Shown here: piece after piece, positions 53,714 through 64,000 of the stretch | Numbering within the stretch: the first letter of the stretch is position 1 | How the letters are laid out: every line of letters begins with the position of its first letter | Origin: Chlamydoabsidia padenii | Taxonomy: Eukaryota; Mucoromycota; Mucoromycetes; Mucorales; Cunninghamellaceae | Assembly (NCBI GenBank): GCA_025330725.1 | Contig: JAIWND010000008.1 | Location: 496,001-560,000, forward strand | Direction of reading: 5' to 3' | Length of the DNA: 64,000 nucleotides | Program-made: the position numbers and the translations under genes | The notes under the pieces: model-generated | Databases searched by the model: none | What the model saw: the letters and a program-made list of their open reading frames with translations, nothing else | Told to the model about the DNA's origin: nothing

Positions 53714-54701
53714 ATCGTCTCTCCCTCATGCATACATTGTTAATATTAGGCACTTTTTAGTTTAGTTATCCTCCCTTTTTTATTCTAGTTTGTGTTTATA
53801 TTATTATCATCATTGGACATAAATAAAGAATACTCTTTGTTTGTTTTACTCTCTTTTTGTGTGTGTTTGTGTATATCTGTATTGTTATGGGTTGTTGATT
53901 GGGTATGGTATGGTGAATGGGTTCAGTGCTCCCAAAATATATAAGAAGGAAGGATATAAAATCCTCTGCTTGCAATGGCGGGGTTTTAATTTCAAAATGG
54001 AAACTCCGAAATTCATGCACATTTTTCCTTTGAATATTCCAACTCACTGTAGTGTCTTTTTTCTCTTCACCAGACATTTTATAATGAATCTTCATATATA
54101 TGTACATACCGTCCGTGTATTGACATGATCGAAAAGAACAGATTTTTTTTGTAAAGTGACCTTGATCTAATGACAACCTCTTTTAAAAAGCGGGTTTAGT
54201 CTATGTGGCTTTATTGAGCAAGTTGGCTTTAAACGGAAAATGTTTGTTTTCAAACGAGCACACATATACATCTATATTTATGGACTACCATTCCACTATT
54301 TTTTTTTATATCATGCCTGAAACGATAATCCCACAAAGGAAGGCGGGGTTTGAAAGTGACATGAACCCTAGGGTCTAACAATATATAAGCATAGGTTGAC
54401 CAGTTGCGATCGATAATATATATATATCGAGGAAGATTAATAGAGTTAAATAAAAATAAGATACGATAATGGTTTTTATTGAGTGAGAATGAATGTAGAG
54501 TATATAATATATAAAAAAACAGATAAAGGCCAACCCAGTTTAAAGAGTGGTACTAAAAAATGGAGAATGAGTGAATAAAAGGAAACAATAAATAGCATTA
54601 TCATACAACAAGTTAAATGATACAAAATGGGGCATAATAACTATAAAAAAAGGATGGATGTAATGGATGGATACACTAGGGGGAGGGGTTGCTATAGCTA
54701 T
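53714..54701. other. Convergent intergenic region after RPL3
   Basis: AATAAAGAA near 53822 fits RPL3 polyadenylation. Two elements resembling the recurring motif lie here, GGCGGGGTTTTAA (53977-53989) and GGCGGGGTTTGAAA (54342-54355), without an intact gene beside them. No coding region is supported. Confidence 0.45.
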
Positions 54702-56211
54702 CTAAAGTGGTTTCCTACCAGCAAAAGCGGCCAATTGTAAAAACAAGCCAGATTGTTCACATTCTTGAATATACCGGTCGATGAATCGTTCATAATCTTG
54801 AGGTTGTCGAAGTAAATGTCGAGCCAAGATAGGTTTCATTGCCTTCATCGCACTTTTCCAGTTCCATAACATTTCTTGTGAGATCGGGTTGCCAGGTTCA
54901 CCATAATTGACCATCTTTAAGACCTTTTCTTCAATATCGAATCCATGTTCAGGTAGTAATGTATCGAAATGTTCGACAATCCAAGGATCATGGCCACGTT
55001 CCTGCATCGTTGTATACACTATATATAGGTTATGTTAGTAAAAACGTCTGATATCACCACCCCCCTTTTTTTTTAACCACTTACATGTCTTGTTAAACAT
55101 TTCAACCATAGGACTTTTTTGTGGCACCTAATCATCATCAAAGAGAAAACAAGAAGAATATACCAAAAGGAGAGAAACAAAGTTAGTAAAGTTTGGTACA
55201 AAAACACCACATCTCTTTGTACTCCGTCTGCATTAGCCCTTACCGTAAAGTCCGATTCCACCAATTGTACATACCCTCCTGGTTTCAATACACGATAGAT
55301 TTCCTTTAGCAAAAATCCCCATTCATCCTTCCGCCAGGCTGCAATCAAGAGTCGCATATGGACCAAATCAAATGTGTTGTTTTCATAAGGAAGGCCCTCC
55401 AGAGCATTGTGGAGATCAAAGTTAACGTTTTGAGGTCGGATTGTCGTGGGAAACATATCGGCCATATCCAGGCCCCGGATTTCTGCGCGGGGGTAATCTA
55501 ACGCCATTTCCTACATGTATTCGAATAAAAAGACAAGGGATGCAAGTGTTAGATTGATGAGAGATATCATAAGGTTAAAAACAAGTAGAATGAGTGTGAG
55601 AAAAAAAGAAAAAAAAGAGAGATAGATAGATAGGTAAGGTATAAGCTTAAAGGTTGTGTTTGTGTAAAGAATAGATAGTGGAGGGGAGATTAAGATTTTT
55701 TTTTTTTTTTTTAGCTTTCTTACTAAACACCAGGTAGATGATCCACAACCAACATCAAGAATCTTGGCTTCCGGCGCCAAAGAAGATGCAATAATAGGTA
55801 ATATATTACTATGTTGAAGATAAAAAAGAGTTCAGTAAGGGGGAAAGAGAGGGGATAAAAATAAATTATCGGTCGCTCTTTATAAAAATCTTACCCATCG
55901 AAAATCACTTTGAGTGAAAAATGTTGCTGATAATTCGAATCCCGCCATCCCCGAGAACATGGAAGAAGAAGAAAAAGAAAAAAAAAGGGTTAGACATGTC
56001 ATTTGGGGAAACAAAAAGATTTGTTTACCGAGTTTAATCGATCTTGTTCTAGTTCATCCCGTGGTAAGCAGTAGGCACTAGATCCGATATCGTGGTACGT
56101 TCGACCATCCACCATTATGGATGGGCTAGACTGTACATGTTGTGATTTTTCACGTGAGGTGGGTTGAATGTCTTGAGAGGATGCTATCGATTTACTGTGT
56201 TTTGTCCCCAT
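54702..56211 (-). CDS. Class I SAM-dependent methyltransferase
   Basis: Predicted methyltransferase of unknown substrate, similar to fungal TAM/LaeA-type enzymes in motif order. Exons 56211-56029, 55926-55895, 55808-55724, 55510-55244, 55127-55085 and 55018-54702 give 308 residues. The SAM-binding motif I is ILDVGCGSSTWCLEMA (split by an intron), the acidic loop is AEIRGLDMADMFP, then NVNFDLHNALEGLPYENNTF and LVHMRLLIAAW, and post-motif EIYRVLKPGGYVQLVESDF. The N-terminus is Ser/Gln-rich. A CGAATCCCGCC stretch at about 55935 lies inside intron 1. Confidence 0.87.
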
Positions 56212-56815
56212 TATGATGATATGATGCTTGTGTATCTGTATGTGTATATGTGCTTGCCCCTGTATTTTTCGAAGTTAAAAGAGCGCTATTCAATGAATAT
56301 ATACAGAGAAAGAAGAGAGAGAAAGAAAGAAAAAAAAAAAAAAAAAAAAAAGCAAGGATGGGTAGTGAAGAAAGAAGAAAGAAGAAGAGGAAGGGAAAGG
56401 TCTTTTCTTTCTTTTAATGGGGTCTCTTATAAAAGTGAGTTTTTCAACCTTTGTCATACCTATCTTTGACTTGTTTAGACAATATCAGTGTGCAAAGGAA
56501 CTCCAATGGAATAAGTTTTTTTGTCGTTTCATTAATTTCATCCAGCTCCGCCGCTGTCAAAAACGGCTTCTCCGAAATGACAGCCTAAACTGTCCATATC
56601 ACAAACATTGATCGTAGTCAATAATAAACATGATGTAAGAGATTTGTCATTGGATTGTATATACGTTTTTCTTTATTAGGTTGCAGGTAAAAGGTATGAG
56701 ATAAAAATAAATGGGTATGGAATAAATTGTTCTATAACTAGTTAAATGGTTGATGATAATGACACCTATATTTTATATATAACTAAGGATGAAAACCTGG
56801 ACTATAACCAACCTA
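56212..56815. other. Intergenic region with purine tract
   Basis: Promoter of the methyltransferase gene and 3' side of the downstream relic. A purine-rich tract lies at 56310-56360. No coding region. Confidence 0.45.
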
Positions 56816-57942
56816 CTACGCCTTGACCTTGATAGCTGGTTTTTTTATAGGAGTTTGGAATTGGGGAAGCCTATTTTAAAATGGAAGATCGATGGTTAAT
56901 TTCACATCCCGTCCATTGCCTATTTCCGTCTCTTCGCCTAATTACCTACCTTGAGTGAGTGATTCCCGTCTTCATCATGATAGGTTCTTCATCATTCGCA
57001 TCGTTTCGTCCCCCATCATCCCGTTTGATTGGTTGTCCTGTTTTTTCTTTTCTTTCCCTACATGGTAGTCGGCTGAGTTGTCTTGCATAGTATCCCACTC
57101 ATGTTGTGTGATGGTAAACCAGCGAATGGGTTTGATTCCATAACATCTATTCAAATATATAAAAGTCAATAAAGAATGAGTTCACGCCGAAAAAAAACTT
57201 TGTTTTTCATTCACCTGCCATTTCCTCCACTGATTTTCCTTTTTTGAGGCTATTATTATACTTACGATGCATATCGTTCCCGACCAGTTTGACATGAGGG
57301 TGTTTTCCTTGACTTACTGTCACAGAGCGAATCGAGTTGATGATGGATCCATTCCCTCCTGAATTAGATGTGGCGTCCCTACGTAAAGAGGTCCTTTTAC
57401 TTTTAAAGTCGACCTACTATCACAAAAAAAAAAGTATGTATTAATACATGGGCAAAACTACTCACCTTTTTCTTTACTTTGTTCAAATTCATACTTGAAT
57501 GCCATACCGAGGACAAGTTAACTGGGTTGAGAAGTGAGAGCCATTGCAAGTAAGAATGCCGAATAATCTTTGAGCAATTGATGACCACCAATGTATTCAA
57601 GAGTGAAACCTAGTGAAAGAGAAAGAAAGAGAGAGAAGGATTAGTAACATATAAGTTGGCAATCTACAACTAATCACTGTTTTATGTACTTACCAATAGG
57701 TACAAGAGAAAGTCCGGCTTCTCGGCAGTTGTCGAAAGGATGTATACCAAGATCGTATTGAAGAATTGGGTGGACCTGTCAGTTCAACCTGTTGTCACCA
57801 AATTAGTTGAATTAGTGAATCCTATAAAACAGAAAAAAGAGAAGGAAAGAGAAAGGCGATTTAGGAAAAAGAGTCAGACCTAATTTAAACTTACCCCTGT
57901 CTGTCGGCGTTTGAATATAATAGCATTGAGCAGGTTCCAACC
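56816..57942 (-). pseudogene. Decayed or mis-modelled gene, unknown product
   Basis: Minus-strand exon-like blocks with consensus splice sites: GWNLLNAIIFKRRQTG (57942-57898), HPILQYDLGIHPFDNCREAG (about 57770), TLEYIGGHQLLKDYSAFLLA (about 57590), KRTSLRRDATSNSGGNGSII and QGKHPHVKLVGNDMH (57400-57270), CYGIKPIRWFTITQHEWDTM (about 57140), and a last exon ending QTPIKKPAIKVKA before TAG at 56816. A TAA interrupts the third block, a TGA precedes the second, and the CYGIK block needs a frameshift to reach its end. The 5' part is missing. This was clearly once a gene; the family is not recognised. Confidence 0.5.
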
Positions 57943-58145
57943 CTAGACAAGAAAAAAGGTTAAAAAGTTGGTGAGTATTACACAGTATATGCTAGATGGA
58001 TGCAAGTATCTATTCCCAAACCAGAGTTAACCCACATCAATCCATATCGCCCCATAATAAAACACATACAATGGATGATCATAAGAAAAAAATTTTTAAA
58101 AAAAAAATACAAAAGCAAGTGGCAAAATCAAAGGAGTCTTTTTTT

Positions 58146-60821
58146 TTATTGGTTCCAGTATTGTTGTTGAGGATACTGTTGGTAATTAAACATATGTTGT
58201 TGACCAAAATAGTTCATTTGATGTGGTTGTTGTTGAGGTTGAGAGGAAGAAGCAACATTACCGCGAGAAGAAGCATCATTCTTGGTAGGATCGATAGATT
58301 GACCTTGACCTTGACCTTGTTGAGAAGGTTGCTGACCAGGTTGTTGTTGACCTTGTAAATGATGACCCAAGAAACCTTGTAATTGTTGACCACCTGCATT
58401 ACCATAAGGTGACTTTTGGTAGTCATGTAAACCGAATTGTTGTTGTAAATCGTCATAGCCACCACCCATACCACCGACATTAGAAGGTTGTTGACCGTAA
58501 AGTTGAGAATGAAGAGCATAAGGAGAAGCAGTAGCAGCAGAGGCAACATTGACACCATTACCACCATAGGGAGATTGAGTAGAAGGTTTGCTGACAGAAG
58601 CAGTTGGTTGTTGCTGTTGTTGTTGATACATATTAGGATACATGTTCTTGTTCATCATAGGTTGACCATACATGGATTGTTGATAAGCATTGTAATGGTT
58701 GGGCATGTAATAATAGGGATAGTATGGCATGCTAGGATACATTTGTTGGCCATGTAAACCTTGATTTTGTCCAGGTGTCGATTGTCCTTGAGGAGTACCA
58801 ATAGATGAAGAATCTTGTCCGAATTTGTCGCGAGAAGGATAAGAGCTTGCATTGGTGACAGCTGGAGAGTTGTTGAATGATGAAGGATCGTAGTAACCCT
58901 AAAAAATAAATAAATAAAAGTAATCCGTGTCATTATTTCCATTTATATAAACATACTATGACTAGTCTTACCATAGCTGCAGCGCGTTGAGCTTCAGTTC
59001 CATACGCACCATAATCAGGCAAATTACCCATTGGGCTCATACCAAAGCCAGACATACCAGTAGGGTGTTGGTTAGGGAGGTAAGAGCTGTAAGCAGATGT
59101 GAGATGATCCATACCAAATGGTTGTTGTTGTTGATGTTGAGGGATCTGTTGAGCAAGTTGAGGAATTTGTTGAGTTTGTTGGATTTGAGGTTGTTGATGA
59201 GATGGAGGTTGAGCTGGTGATGATTGGACTTGACCGGGTAATTGAGCAGGGGCTTGAGTTTGAGGTTGAGTGAAAGCAGGTTCTTGTTTCAAGTAAGATG
59301 CTTGTTGAGTTTGTTCGACAGGTTGTTGTTGTTGTTGTTGTTGTTGACCAATAGCGGAGGCATTAGTGGTAGTGGTGGTGTTTTGTTCAACAACAGGTTC
59401 GACAGCCGCTTGAGGTTGAGACTGAGATTCAACCTTGGTATCGGTCAAACTGAATCAAATAAACAATTCCTTTTAGTATATTCCCCCCCCCTCCTACGTC
59501 TTCCCAACCCAATTTTATTTACCTTTCTTCCACATGTGTAGGTTCTTGAGCAACAGGAACAGTAGTATTAGTATCATCATCCAAATTCAAAGATCCAAAC
59601 TTGACATCAACAGAAGAGACAGTGGCATCATTCTTTGGCATCACCACAGGAGAGTCTTCAGTCAATTGATGGACCACCTTCTTTGATTCTTGTTCTTCTA
59701 CAGGTTCAGGTTCAGCAGGAGTAGAAGATCCCCAAGCATCACCAGGTGTTTCAACAGGTGCACTCCAAGCATCGACAGGTGTTTCAACGGGTGCAGACCA
59801 TTCATCCTTGACAGGTTCATCATCTTTTGTGTTCCAAACATCCTCCACGCCTTCAGTAGTATGTTGTTCTTCATTAGAGGTCCATTCAGATCCAGGTTTT
59901 TGCACAGGTTCAGGTTTGGGTTGAGACCTAAAGCAAATAAATGAAAACATGTTAGTTATGTGAGAATGGATGTTAGGTTGACTCACTTTAATAAACTAGC
60001 CCATGATTTTGGTTTATCAGTATCATCCAGTAAAGCAGAGGATGTGGTTGTTTCGGTGATTTCTTTTTCATCATTAGACCAGGATGGTTGATTCCAAGAG
60101 TCATTCGTTACAGAGGTAATAGAATTGTCAGCAAAGTTATTTGATGTCGAGTTCCAATCAGATGAAGAGTCGTGTGCAGGTTTTGTTGAAGCAATAGAAG
60201 CCCATGATCCACCAGTAGAATCCAATGCAGAAGATGATAAAGAAGACTTTTGTCCCGAGTTGTATCCCCAAGAAGAAGTAGTAGTGGCAGGTTTTCTTGA
60301 ATTATTGTTAGTACTGGGTACACGAGCTAAATAGAGATCAAAAAATAAACATCATAAATAAAGGATGATACCCTCCCTACACATACGCGTTTTTTTTTCT
60401 TTCTGTTTACCTTTTGTTGGTTTGGGTCGTTCAGTATAAGTACGTTCGGGTTTTTGGTATGACATGGTTTGTGCAGAAGAAGGTACTGATGCGGCTGCTG
60501 CTGCCTTGGCTTTTTGTTGAGCTTCTTTCTTGGCTTTCTTGGTCTTGACTTCACCCCATTGAGTTGCGTGACCTAGAAGTATATAAACATATTAGTCAAT
60601 AGATTACATTCACAGTTTTTTTTTTTCTTACCTTCACTAATACGGTCTACAGCTACTTCTAATACCCCATCAGCTTCATCAAGAGCAAATAAAAGATCTT
60701 CGTCTGACCAATCTGCGAATAACTCTTTCAGTGTAGGTAACTTGGAGGAATATTTGGATTTCAGTTTCTTCAAGTCGTTCTGTTCTGTAGAGCTTTGTGT
60801 TCGTGTTGCGTATGATGTCAT
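58146..60821 (-). CDS. DEF1: DEF1-like RNA polymerase II degradation factor
   Basis: Ubiquitin-system adaptor that, in yeast, drives degradation of stalled RNA polymerase II. Exons 60821-60632, 60572-60411, 60326-59987, 59927-59523, 59449-58972 and 58898-58146 give 775 residues. The N-terminal CUE domain is KSKYSSKLPTLKELFADWSD plus EDLLFALDEADGVLEVAVDR, followed by the family-typical ATQWGEVKTKKAKKEAQQKA. The middle has Trp/Ser repeats (VDAWSAPVETP twice). The C-terminal 400 residues are Gln/Pro/Tyr-rich and disordered. It shares a 400 bp divergent promoter with GLTP. Confidence 0.93.
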
Positions 60822-61223
60822 CTTGTATTGTTGTTATTGTGTTTCTTTTTTTTTTAAAAATAAAAATAAAAGTCAAACACATCATCTCTTCAAGTTAGTT
60901 CCAATTGTTTCCTTGTTATAAAAGTGAACAAGACATACCTTTTAAGCTTTTTAGTTTGTTTGTTATTCGTATTTCCAACAATCGAATTGAGAGTATCAAA
61001 GAATAGTCAAGATTATAAAAAGTAGCTTTTAAAGAGAGAAGAAGGAAAAGGAAGGGAAAAAAAAAATGACGCTGACTACGTAACAAAGGCGCGAGGGGGG
61101 ATTGAAAAATGTCTACCCCGCTGCAAAATGTAGCAAATCCCTGGCCGTAGTCAGGGTTCTGAAGTCACACCCTTTGATTTTTTTTTTTCCCGTTGCCTTA
61201 TTTTACCTTCTTTTCCTAATTCA
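60822..61223. other. DEF1/GLTP divergent promoter
   Basis: Bidirectional spacer. It contains a purine-rich tract (61035-61068) and GGGGGGATTGAAAA (61095-61108), a weak relative of the recurring element. No coding region. Confidence 0.5.
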
Positions 61224-62141
61224 ATGTCCTATTTTTCTTTAATCACTCGACCATTCCAAGACGTCCTTATTACCAACGATGGAATTGATACACTTCAATT
61301 TCTTGAAGCTACTGATGGGTTTATAAATATGTTTGGTAAGCTTATTAAAAAGAAAAAAAAAAAAGTCCTTCTAACAATGACTACTTGGTCCATTTACATA
61401 GATCTTTTTAACTCTCCTGCTTTTGCGGTTGTCCAAAACGATCTCAAATCCAACGTCCAGGTACGATATACTCTTATAGCCTTTTGAAAAGATTACTGTG
61501 GCTCACCTACTTTTATATATATATATATATATATCATAGAAGATACGCTCACGATACCAAAGCAATATGACTACAGATGGTACTCTCCAGTCTTTACTCA
61601 TCCACGAAACCTCAGAACCCAAGAAACCTTTGGCCACAGAAGCTCTCCTCTGGCTGACTCGGTAAAAACATACACACAAGGGGATGGGAAGGAGGAGGAG
61701 GGCATAGTGAATGAATACAATTACGTGCACCTCAAACTGACTAAAAAATGGAAACCCTTATGATGGATCAGTGGCCTTGACTTTACCTCTTCAGCCTTAT
61801 ATCATAGTCTACTCCACCCAACCGACGAATTGGATGTCTCATTTAGATTGTCATATGATCGCACACTCAGTCCTCATCATTCCTTTTTTGTCAGGCCCAT
61901 GTTTTACGTAAGTCACTCTATTATGATATAAAGGAGGCGGGGATTCTATATTAATGCATGATTGTTATAGATGGCAGTCAAATCCATGCCTTGGCGAAAA
62001 GACTTTTATCAAACTATAGGAATGGTGGACGAGGCCAATTTTAATGATATGAAGGAATGGTTGGATGCTTTGAAGAAGATTGTCCTGATCATACAAGCGA
62101 TCTTTGATGCAAACCCTGATTATACCAAGCTTTTAGTATAA
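61224..62141 (+). CDS. Glycolipid transfer protein
   Basis: Cytosolic protein moving glycosphingolipids between membranes. Exons 61224-61335, 61402-61460, 61540-61661, 61772-61907 and 61971-62141 give 199 residues, the family size. The glycolipid headgroup-binding set is present in FDLFNSPAFAVVQNDLKSNV followed by QKI (Asp, Asn and Lys), and the stacking Trp is in ALLWLTRGLDF. VRPMFYMAVKSMPWRKDFYQ is also family-typical. A TA repeat fills the end of intron 2 (61513-61533). Confidence 0.95.
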
Positions 62142-62282
62142 TTTAGAGATAGCTTTATTACCTTGATCATCCCAATAAATGTTACCTTATACTAATCATA
62201 TTCCCTCCAATTTTATTATAACATGTTTAACAAATGCCACTATTTTTAAATTCTATTTTAATCTAATCCAGTCTATTGTATT

Positions 62283-63193
62283 CTATCGATGAATCTTGAT
62301 TATGTATTGTCGTTCCCGCCCAGCCCTTCGTTCCGATGCAATATGACATGAAAGACCCTGTTGTTTCAAGATATCCATCACTTCTAATGGTCGGTTTTCA
62401 TGGATCAGCAAAAGATAAAAGATACCCTTTGGTGATAATAGATCCTATATATACATATGTGAGTATTCCCATCTCTATTTCATTCACTAGTCAACATTTA
62501 CCGAGACAAGAGGAAGTAATTGATCAATCACTTCACGGCCATCCAAACCACCTGCCCAAGAAGCTTCTATTCCAAAACTACCCACTTCTTCAGAAGGAGT
62601 CACCACATAGGGAGGATTGAAGCACAAGATATCCACTTTTTCATACAGTCGAGGAAGGAGTCCATCCACAAGGTTGGTTCGTACTGTGTCAATGTCCACT
62701 TGATTCTTCGTACCGGTCTTTCGAGTGATCTGGCAGGCATGTTGGTTGAGATCAGTTGTCATATACACTAATAAATAAAAAAAGGTATTAGGACTTCTTT
62801 TATATGTATATGCAAAAGGATGAGACAAGTTGACTTACCTGCTTGTTCGCCCAGTGTCTTTGCTAGGAAAGTCGTGACACAGCCAGATCCAGATCTATAC
62901 ACAAAAGATTCAGTGAGCAAATGGAATCAACCATAGATAAAACAACATACCCTATTTCCAAACATATACTAGGTTGTAATGATTGTAGTTGTTTCTGATC
63001 TTGTTCCAAGGCATCTAATAGTAAAAAAGTATCCTCTTTGGGCAGATTTAAAATAAATAAATAAAAAGGTAGAGTTAATAAGATATTGGTATGTCATTTT
63101 TTTTTGTTAGTGCCATTCATTCTTACCTGCAGGTTCATACACCTTGTCAAAGTCTTGACTTGTTATATGAGAGAGATCAGGTGTTGGTATCAT
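62283..63193 (-). CDS. MTQ2: MTQ2/N6AMT1 eRF1 glutamine methyltransferase
   Basis: Catalytic subunit that, with TRM112, methylates the GGQ glutamine of release factor eRF1. Exons 63193-63127, 63035-62951, 62894-62839, 62767-62502 and 62444-62283 give 211 residues. The N-terminus VYEPAEDTFLLLDALEQD and SAM motif ICLEIGSGSGCVTTFLAK are typical of the HemK group, and the catalytic NPPY occurs in ILCFNPPYVVTPSEEVG. WAGGLDGREVIDQLLPLV follows, and the C-terminus REQYIIKI-like ending (RERQYIIKIHR) fits. Converges on GLTP with 141 bp between stops. Confidence 0.95.
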
Positions 63194-63390
63194 TAAATTA
63201 AAAAGAGAGAAAAAGAGAGAGACGGAGAACAGGAAAAAAAACAGAGTGCTTTATTGATTTAAGCGCCGATTTAACATTTATGCAAAACGCCCCCCTTTAT
63301 TAACAGAATGGTAAAAAACTACATGTATATGGATATGTGGATGTCATGATATTAGATATTAGATATAATGGTGGGGCTAAAGTTTACCAG

Positions 63391-64000
63391 TCAGAGACAA
63401 GCTTTTCCAAGGTACACTATCAAAACAAAAGAAGAGTTAGATCATGTGGTTTTCTTGATCCCTTTACCCTATTACATTTCTTACCATTACTATTGGCATA
63501 CTTCTTGTTGGGATCTGTTTCATCTTTGATTCCGTAAGGGTAGGGTTCACATTTTACATCGAGATTGAATACAAGCGCGTCCAAATCCGTGGGGCCATCG
63601 TCAATTATTTGTCATATTTATAAGTAATAGTATAGTCATGCTACCATTTCTATTTACCTGTCAAGTAGTCAAATATCTCTGGGGGATGTTATGATAGGTA
63701 CTAATCCTAATCGATGTGCAAACATACAACAACAACAACAAACGAGGAAGAGTGTTATAATTGTAGAAGCTTACGTAGAGTTCCAAGCATTGCTGATACC
63801 AGGGTGTTGCTGAGAATGATTGTCGCTAATTTCCTACTGTAAAAAAGCGATGTTAGTATTATGGAAAGGAACATTATTCGTCTTTTGTATATCCTACCAT
63901 ATTTACACTTGTAATTCTGTCGTGATTGGGTGGTTGGGTTGGATAGAGAGACCTATTATAAAGAAAAAGAAGAAAAGATGTTTTAGTTGTGCCAATCAAA
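63391..64000 (-). other. 3' end of a further gene or relic running off the window
   Basis: Minus-strand blocks: SLYPTQPPNHDRITSVNM (about 63950), EISDNHSQQHPGISNAWNST (about 63830), PPEIFDYLTG (about 63690), and DLDALVFNLDVKCEPYPYGI (about 63580) followed by ETDPNKKYANSN. After a GTAAGA...TAG intron the frame ends at TGA 63391. Joining them needs a stop to be bypassed before PPEIF, and I see no AG acceptor before DDGPTDLDA. It may be a relic, or the splicing is not understood. The family is not recognised. Confidence 0.35.

Noticed and set aside
53796..54176. 126-codon minus-strand frame after RPL3
   Set aside because: No splice context, no family resemblance, and it lies across the RPL3 3' flank and simple sequence.
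55932..55946. ATTCGAATCCCGCC copy of the promoter element
   Set aside because: It lies in methyltransferase intron 1, not a promoter, and was not counted as supporting the promoter association.
1..64000. CRISPR array, integrated phage or bacterial operon
   Set aside because: No regularly spaced repeats, no polycistronic layout; spliceosomal introns throughout show eukaryotic DNA.
1..64000. Specialised-metabolite or metabolic gene cluster
   Set aside because: Neighbouring genes belong to unrelated housekeeping pathways; the Zn2Cys6 and C2H2 factors have no enzyme cluster beside them.

Overview
The window is nuclear DNA of a filamentous fungus, most likely Mucoromycota (Mucorales-like). The reasons are: intron-dense genes (most with 3 to 11 exons; introns mostly 50-120 bp with GTAAGT/TAG ends), AT-rich spacers with long T/A tracts and microsatellites, Gln/Asn/Ser/His-rich proteins, and a gene set that includes an augmin HAUS1-like subunit, a DNAJC12-like protein, an Acinus-like SAP/RRM protein and a DUF7137-like secreted protein. 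No virus, intact transposon, CRISPR array or biosynthetic cluster was seen. The gene models below were spliced by hand from frame continuity and consensus sites.

Layout. 1-13.2 kb: 3' part of an LRG1-type LIM/RhoGAP gene, a WHI3/Scw1-type RNA-binding protein, tRNA-Leu(AAG), a DNAJC12-like J protein, a long spacer, and isocitrate lyase. 13.9-20.4 kb: an RRM protein, a secreted DUF7137-like protein, an Acinus-like protein and ribosomal protein eL37. 21.5-32.6 kb: a Zn2Cys6 regulator, an unknown low-complexity protein, a HAUS1-like subunit, an NT-C2 protein, a NEM1/CTDNEP1-type phosphatase and a PSP1-domain protein. 33.7-42.3 kb is sparser: gene relics, an UNC93-like MFS protein and a four-finger C2H2 factor. 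42.3-53.7 kb: beta-carbonic anhydrase, a WDR55/JIP5 WD40 protein, an EBP1/PA2G4-like protein, a secreted GH5 glucanase, an unknown intronless gene, V-ATPase subunit G and ribosomal protein eL3. 54.7-64 kb: a SAM methyltransferase, a relic, DEF1, a glycolipid transfer protein, MTQ2/N6AMT1 and the 3' end of one more gene or relic.

Most genes are unrelated housekeeping genes, several arranged head-to-head over short shared promoters (WDR55/EBP1, VMA10/RPL3, DEF1/GLTP, unknown/HAUS1). The most interesting non-coding signal is a recurring element close to (G/T)CGGGATTTGAA, found singly, in tandem or as an inverted pair, usually within 60-270 bp upstream of start codons across functionally unrelated genes. 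Its core equals the T-arm (B-box) core of the tRNA-Leu gene in the same window. Other notable points are three genes whose first coding exon is only ATG, matching GGAT repeats in the first introns of both ribosomal protein genes, and several decayed gene relics lying between intact genes.
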